Assembly (NCBI GenBank): GCA_029547185.1
Contig: JAKPPU010000170.1
Coordinates: 52,031 to 116,030 of the forward strand
DNA from: Deltaproteobacteria bacterium
GTDB taxonomy: Bacteria > Desulfobacterota > Desulfomonilia > UBA1062
Reading direction: 5' to 3'
Length of the DNA: 64,000 bases
Below, piece by piece: positions 61,247 through 64,000 of the stretch. Both the position numbers and the translations under genes were made by a program. The notes below the pieces were generated by a model. The model was given only the letters and a program-made list of their open reading frames with translations. It ran no database searches and was not told the origin of the DNA. Numbering within the stretch: the stretch's first letter is position 1; every line of letters begins with the position of its first letter.

Positions 61247-62608
61247 TTAACCGATATAGGTATCCTTTACTATTTTTATCGGCAGGTGTTCAATGTGTGC
61301 CGCGAGGTCGTCCTTTTCCATGGCGAAGAGCGGGCAGATCTCGACGAGGTTCTCACTGCCCACCTCGATGCCGAGATGCTTAAGCCAGCTCTTGTGCAGA
61401 TTGCTCTGCATTATCTTCGAGCTCTCGAGAGAATCCTCTCCTGTCCTGTTCTTTACCGGCGCAAATTCATGCTCCCTGATGACCTCCATGGTGATCGTAT
61501 TCTCTGCTAGGGGCAGGGCATCGAAGATAAAGGTTTCGAATTTGACTCCCTTTATCTCTGCAGGATTTCCTTTCGAATCCACGGTGGAGATCGTCTTGTG
61601 AGCCCTGTGGAAGGGAAGCCTCCGGTCGGCTCCGGTAAGCGATTCGATGAAGTCACGCCTGATCATGTGGATCGCTGCATTTCCTCCCCAGTAGAGGATC
61701 TCATTCCTGTCGTCGACGGCATACCGCATATCGTCGCTCATGTCGCTGTATTCGATTACCCGTGCTTTCCCCTCAACCTTTGCAATGATCCCTACCTTCT
61801 CGCCGAAGTCCCGCTTTCTGACCACCTTGGAGGACATCTGCGCGCCCCGCAAGCTGTGGAGGCCGATGAAGAGCGGGTCGCAGACAAAGACGAGGGGGTT
61901 GTCCACCTGAAAGAAGAATATCTCTTCAATTCCCCTGCTCTCCAAGGTTTCGAGACATCCGTTTCTCCTGAGCGCTGCCAGGGTGCCGCCGTGCCCGTCC
62001 GGATTCATGAAGAGCCCCCCTTGTCTCGAGATGATCAGTTTTCCATCCTGGGCTACTGACGGGAGCATGCCTTGCGTGAAGAAAAAGACGTCTTCAGGGT
62101 TCAGTCCGAAAAAGGAATGATCTTTGAAGTAGCGGCGGGTGTGGTCGTCATTCTCCCGGGAGGTCATGATGAACAGGGGAACCGGCCGGGAATACCTCCT
62201 CGAGAGGGCAAGGATTTTCTCTGCATGGATCTGGAACAGGCTTTTCGACCGTACCGGGCTTACCTCCACCACACCCTTGGGGGCCTCGATGCCGAGGCGT
62301 GAGCCCTGGCCTCCCGCAACGATGAGGACCGCCACCCTGCCTTTTTTGAGGAGTTCTTCTCCATGCTTCCGGTAGCTGCGGGCCTCGTCCGATTCTGCAA
62401 AAGATGCAGGAATGATCTCGGCCGGGGCCACGTTCTCCATGTCAGGTTCATGGTAGAGATAGTTTCCCTTTATCAGTTCATTGACGAGGGACATATCTGT
62501 CTGTCCCAGGTCTTTCTCGATCTCCTGACGGGAGATAAAAGGAGCGTCCTCCTCAAGAAGTTTTGCGATATGGTCCTGCCCGATGAGCCGCAGCCTTTTT
62601 TCGAGCAT
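61247..62608 (-). CDS. UDP-sugar pyrophosphorylase family protein (UAP1-like)
   Basis: 453 residues. VLIVAGGQGSRLGIEAPKGV is the nucleotide-binding signature of the eukaryotic-type UDP-GlcNAc pyrophosphorylase / UDPGP family. MTSRENDDHTRRYFKDHSFF, GGLFMNPDGHGGTLAALRRN and FFFQVDNPLVFVCDP follow. It should make UDP-GlcNAc (or a related UDP-sugar) from UTP and sugar-1-phosphate. AAAGGAGATT precedes the start. Its first 56 bases lie within the rarA 3' end. Confidence 0.88.
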   Translation of the reverse strand: MLEKRLRLIGQDHIAKLLEEDAPFISRQEIEKDLGQTDMSLVNELIKGNYLYHEPDMENVAPAEIIPASFAESDEARSYRKHGEELLKKGRVAVLIVAGGQGSRLGIEAPKGVVEVSPVRSKSLFQIHAEKILALSRRYSRPVPLFIMTSRENDDHTRRYFKDHSFFGLNPEDVFFFTQGMLPSVAQDGKLIISRQGGLFMNPDGHGGTLAALRRNGCLETLESRGIEEIFFFQVDNPLVFVCDPLFIGLHSLRGAQMSSKVVRKRDFGEKVGIIAKVEGKARVIEYSDMSDDMRYAVDDRNEILYWGGNAAIHMIRRDFIESLTGADRRLPFHRAHKTISTVDSKGNPAEIKGVKFETFIFDALPLAENTITMEVIREHEFAPVKNRTGEDSLESSKIMQSNLHKSWLKHLGIEVGSENLVEICPLFAMEKDDLAAHIEHLPIKIVKDTYIG

Positions 62609-63833
62609 TCATAATCTCCTTTATGCGCTTTTCGAACCCGATATCCCTGGGTATGTAGAGCTTCACCTCGTCGACACCCTCGGGGAAGTAATTCATGAGA
62701 AGGGCGCCTTCCGGATCGTCGTGGGCATAGATGTACCCCTTTCCATAGCCCAGTTCCTGCATGAGCTTTGTCGGCGCGTTCCGCAGGTAGAGGGGAACCT
62801 GGGGAGTTCCTGTTTTCTTGATCAGGGCATGGACCTTCTTTTCGGCGATATAGAGGGCGTTGCTCTTCGGTGCACAGGCAAGATAGACGGCGGCCTGGTA
62901 GAGGGCAAGCTCGCCTTCCGGGGATCCCAGCGTGGTAAAGGCATCCTTGGCAGAGACTACCATGCGAAGGGCATTGGGCTCTGCCATGCCGATGTCCTCC
63001 GATGCGATCCGGATCATCCTTCGAAGGATGAAGAGCCTGTCCTCTCCGGCCTCGAGCATCCTTCCCAGCCAGTAAACGCTCGCTTGGATATCGCCCGCTC
63101 TCACGCTTTTGTGAAAAGCGGAGATGACGTCGTAATGCCTCTCCCCGGTCTTGTCATGATAGAGCGGCCTCTCCAGGAGGGCGCTCAGGTCTTCGACATC
63201 GATCCGGTCCTTCTCCAGGGATGTGACGGCCATTTCGAGGAGGTTGAGGGCAGCCCGTGCATCCCCATCCGCTGCGCGGGAAATTGCCCTTATGCTCTGC
63301 TCGGATATGATCTTTCCCTGGGACTGCAGGTCCTCATCGCGCTCGACGGCCCGTTTGAGGATTTTTTCGATGTCGTTATGAGTCAGAGGCTTGAACAGGA
63401 TGACCTGAAGCCTGGAGAGCAGCGGCGAGGTGATCGAGAAGGACGGGTTTTCCGTCGTGGCGCCTATGAGGATGATATCGCCCCGCTCGACGAACGGAAG
63501 CAGGGCATCCTGCTGAACCCGGTTGAACCGGTGCACCTCATCGATAAAGACGATGGGGGGAGAGGCGGTGCTTTGTGCCTGCTTGGTGACCCGCCTGATA
63601 TCCTGGACACCGCTGGTGACGGCGCTGATGGAGAAGTATGAATCGGCAAAAAGCTTCTCGATGATGTGGGCAAAGCTGCTTTTCCCCGTTCCCGGCGGCC
63701 CCCAGAGGATCACCGAGCGGCTGTTTCCCGCAATGAAGCTCTCGATGAGGTTTCTGGCATCATCCTGCCCTATGAGATCGTCGATGCATTCCGGCCGGAT
63801 TCTATACGCAAGGGGAGGGGCATGTCTTTCCAT
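62553..63833 (-). CDS. rarA: Replication-associated recombination protein A (MgsA/WRNIP1 family)
   Basis: 426 residues. AAA+ motor: VILWGPPGTGKSSFAHIIE (Walker A), VFIDEVHRFNRVQQDALLPF (Walker B) and IGATTENPSFSITSPLLSR (sensor 1). The C-terminal tetramerisation region has SVYWLGRMLEAGEDRLFILR, then RMIRIASEDIGMAEP and ELGYGKGYIYAHDDPEGAL. It acts at stalled replication forks. It is the first gene of the minus-strand run to 56663 and its end overlaps the pyrophosphorylase gene by 56 bases. Confidence 0.95.
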   Translation of the reverse strand: MERHAPPLAYRIRPECIDDLIGQDDARNLIESFIAGNSRSVILWGPPGTGKSSFAHIIEKLFADSYFSISAVTSGVQDIRRVTKQAQSTASPPIVFIDEVHRFNRVQQDALLPFVERGDIILIGATTENPSFSITSPLLSRLQVILFKPLTHNDIEKILKRAVERDEDLQSQGKIISEQSIRAISRAADGDARAALNLLEMAVTSLEKDRIDVEDLSALLERPLYHDKTGERHYDVISAFHKSVRAGDIQASVYWLGRMLEAGEDRLFILRRMIRIASEDIGMAEPNALRMVVSAKDAFTTLGSPEGELALYQAAVYLACAPKSNALYIAEKKVHALIKKTGTPQVPLYLRNAPTKLMQELGYGKGYIYAHDDPEGALLMNYFPEGVDEVKLYIPRDIGFEKRIKEIMNARKKAAAHRAGPYRKTS

Positions 63834-63920
63834 GATTCAGGTATAGCATAAATCAGCCGGGATAAAAAATTTTATAAAACATGGAAAATGTATTCAGGTT
63901 CATTCGAGGCATGACGATAG

Positions 63921-63999
63921 AGAACAATAGGTTCTTCAAGATTCATTCCCCGTAGAACCTCCTCATATGTTAGCAGGCCTAAACGGCCTGCTTTTTTTT
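63921..63999 (+). ncRNA. Candidate small RNA or downstream-gene leader with switchable hairpins
   Basis: No plus-strand gene precedes the terminator here, so a plus transcript must start within 63834-63971. GTTCT (63931-63935) can pair with AGAAC (63921-63925); extended to AGGTTCT (63929-63935) it pairs instead with AGAACCT (63954-63960). The two helices exclude each other. A C-rich loop (TCATTCCCC) and then the terminator follow. It may be a small RNA or the regulatory leader of a gene beyond the window. Confidence 0.4.
63972..63999 (+). terminator. Strong intrinsic terminator at the right edge
   Basis: AGCAGGCC (63972-63979) and GGCCTGCT (63985-63992) form a perfect 8-pair stem with a TAAAC loop, followed by eight T residues. 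The T-run is on the plus strand only, so it ends a plus-strand transcript. Confidence 0.85.
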
Positions 64000-64000
64000 G

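Noticed and set aside
1..64000. CRISPR array, insertion sequence, prophage or rRNA operon
   Set aside because: No direct-repeat/spacer periodicity, transposase, integrase or rRNA sequence seen on either strand.

Overview
The window is ordinary bacterial chromosome: about 57% GC by eye and densely coded, with long co-directional gene runs and no transposase, integrase, phage or CRISPR sequence that I could recognise. The gene content points to a strictly anaerobic Gram-negative bacterium. Evidence for anaerobiosis is superoxide reductase, rubrerythrin-type proteins, a flavodiiron protein, rubredoxin and indolepyruvate:ferredoxin oxidoreductase. Evidence for an outer membrane is LolA, MlaD, lipoproteins and a QseG-like protein. 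Two NtrC-type sigma-54 response regulators, an HDOD protein and the AmmeMemoRadiSam protein B fit Desulfobacterota (former Deltaproteobacteria), possibly a syntrophic lineage. The phylum is inference; no rRNA gene is present to test it.

Layout. 1-6.4 kb: 3' part of a glycogen-debranching enzyme, an ion channel with an unusual selectivity filter, MscL, an FAD oxidoreductase, a pyruvyl-transferase-like protein and a small monooxygenase-fold protein. 6.5-10.6 kb: a nested palindromic element, then a divergent pair of a fused CoA-transferase and an FAD-linked oxidase. 10.6-12.3 kb: a decayed gene and two poorly known proteins. 12.3-16.2 kb: iorA-iorB-paaK behind a leader that folds like a transcription attenuator or riboswitch. 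16.2-20.4 kb: a 50-residue Cys protein, a sugar kinase fused to a 2-hydroxyacid dehydrogenase, and a class II aldolase. 20.4-27.4 kb: amrB, argC, rpsI-rplM, a nucleotidyltransferase, a DUF2804 protein and an HDOD scaffold. 27.5-32.4 kb: ispG-proS-rsh. 32.4-33.6 kb: a lipoprotein, a hairpin-rich spacer, rpmB and tRNA-Leu(GAG).

33.7-37.7 kb is an oxidative-stress cluster (superoxide reductase, ferritin-like protein, FprA, rubredoxin, TIGR02757 protein, rubrerythrin) with a Fur/PerR-like operator in front. 37.7-53.2 kb is almost entirely minus strand. From high to low coordinates it carries a FlgC-like rod protein, two acyltransferases, RNase J, FtsK, LolA, a sirtuin, an AroE-like protein, a 44-residue Cys4 protein, def-fmt, rpe, a TPR lipoprotein, MlaD, an aromatic-Pro repeat protein and a 57-residue protein. 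53.3-56.6 kb is a GlrK/QseG/GlrR-like sensor-lipoprotein-regulator operon on the plus strand. 56.7-63.8 kb is a minus-strand run: rarA, a UAP1-like pyrophosphorylase, then a coupled histidine kinase, periplasmic protein and sigma-54 regulator. The window closes with a plus-strand terminator that belongs to no visible gene, preceded by mutually exclusive hairpins.

Best candidates for something new are the leader at 12.31-12.45 kb, the kinase-dehydrogenase fusion with its leading Cys protein, the HDOD protein with three GFE[DE]Y tail repeats, the histidine kinase/periplasmic protein/regulator operon, three small proteins (44, 50 and 57 residues), and the RNA-like element at the right edge.
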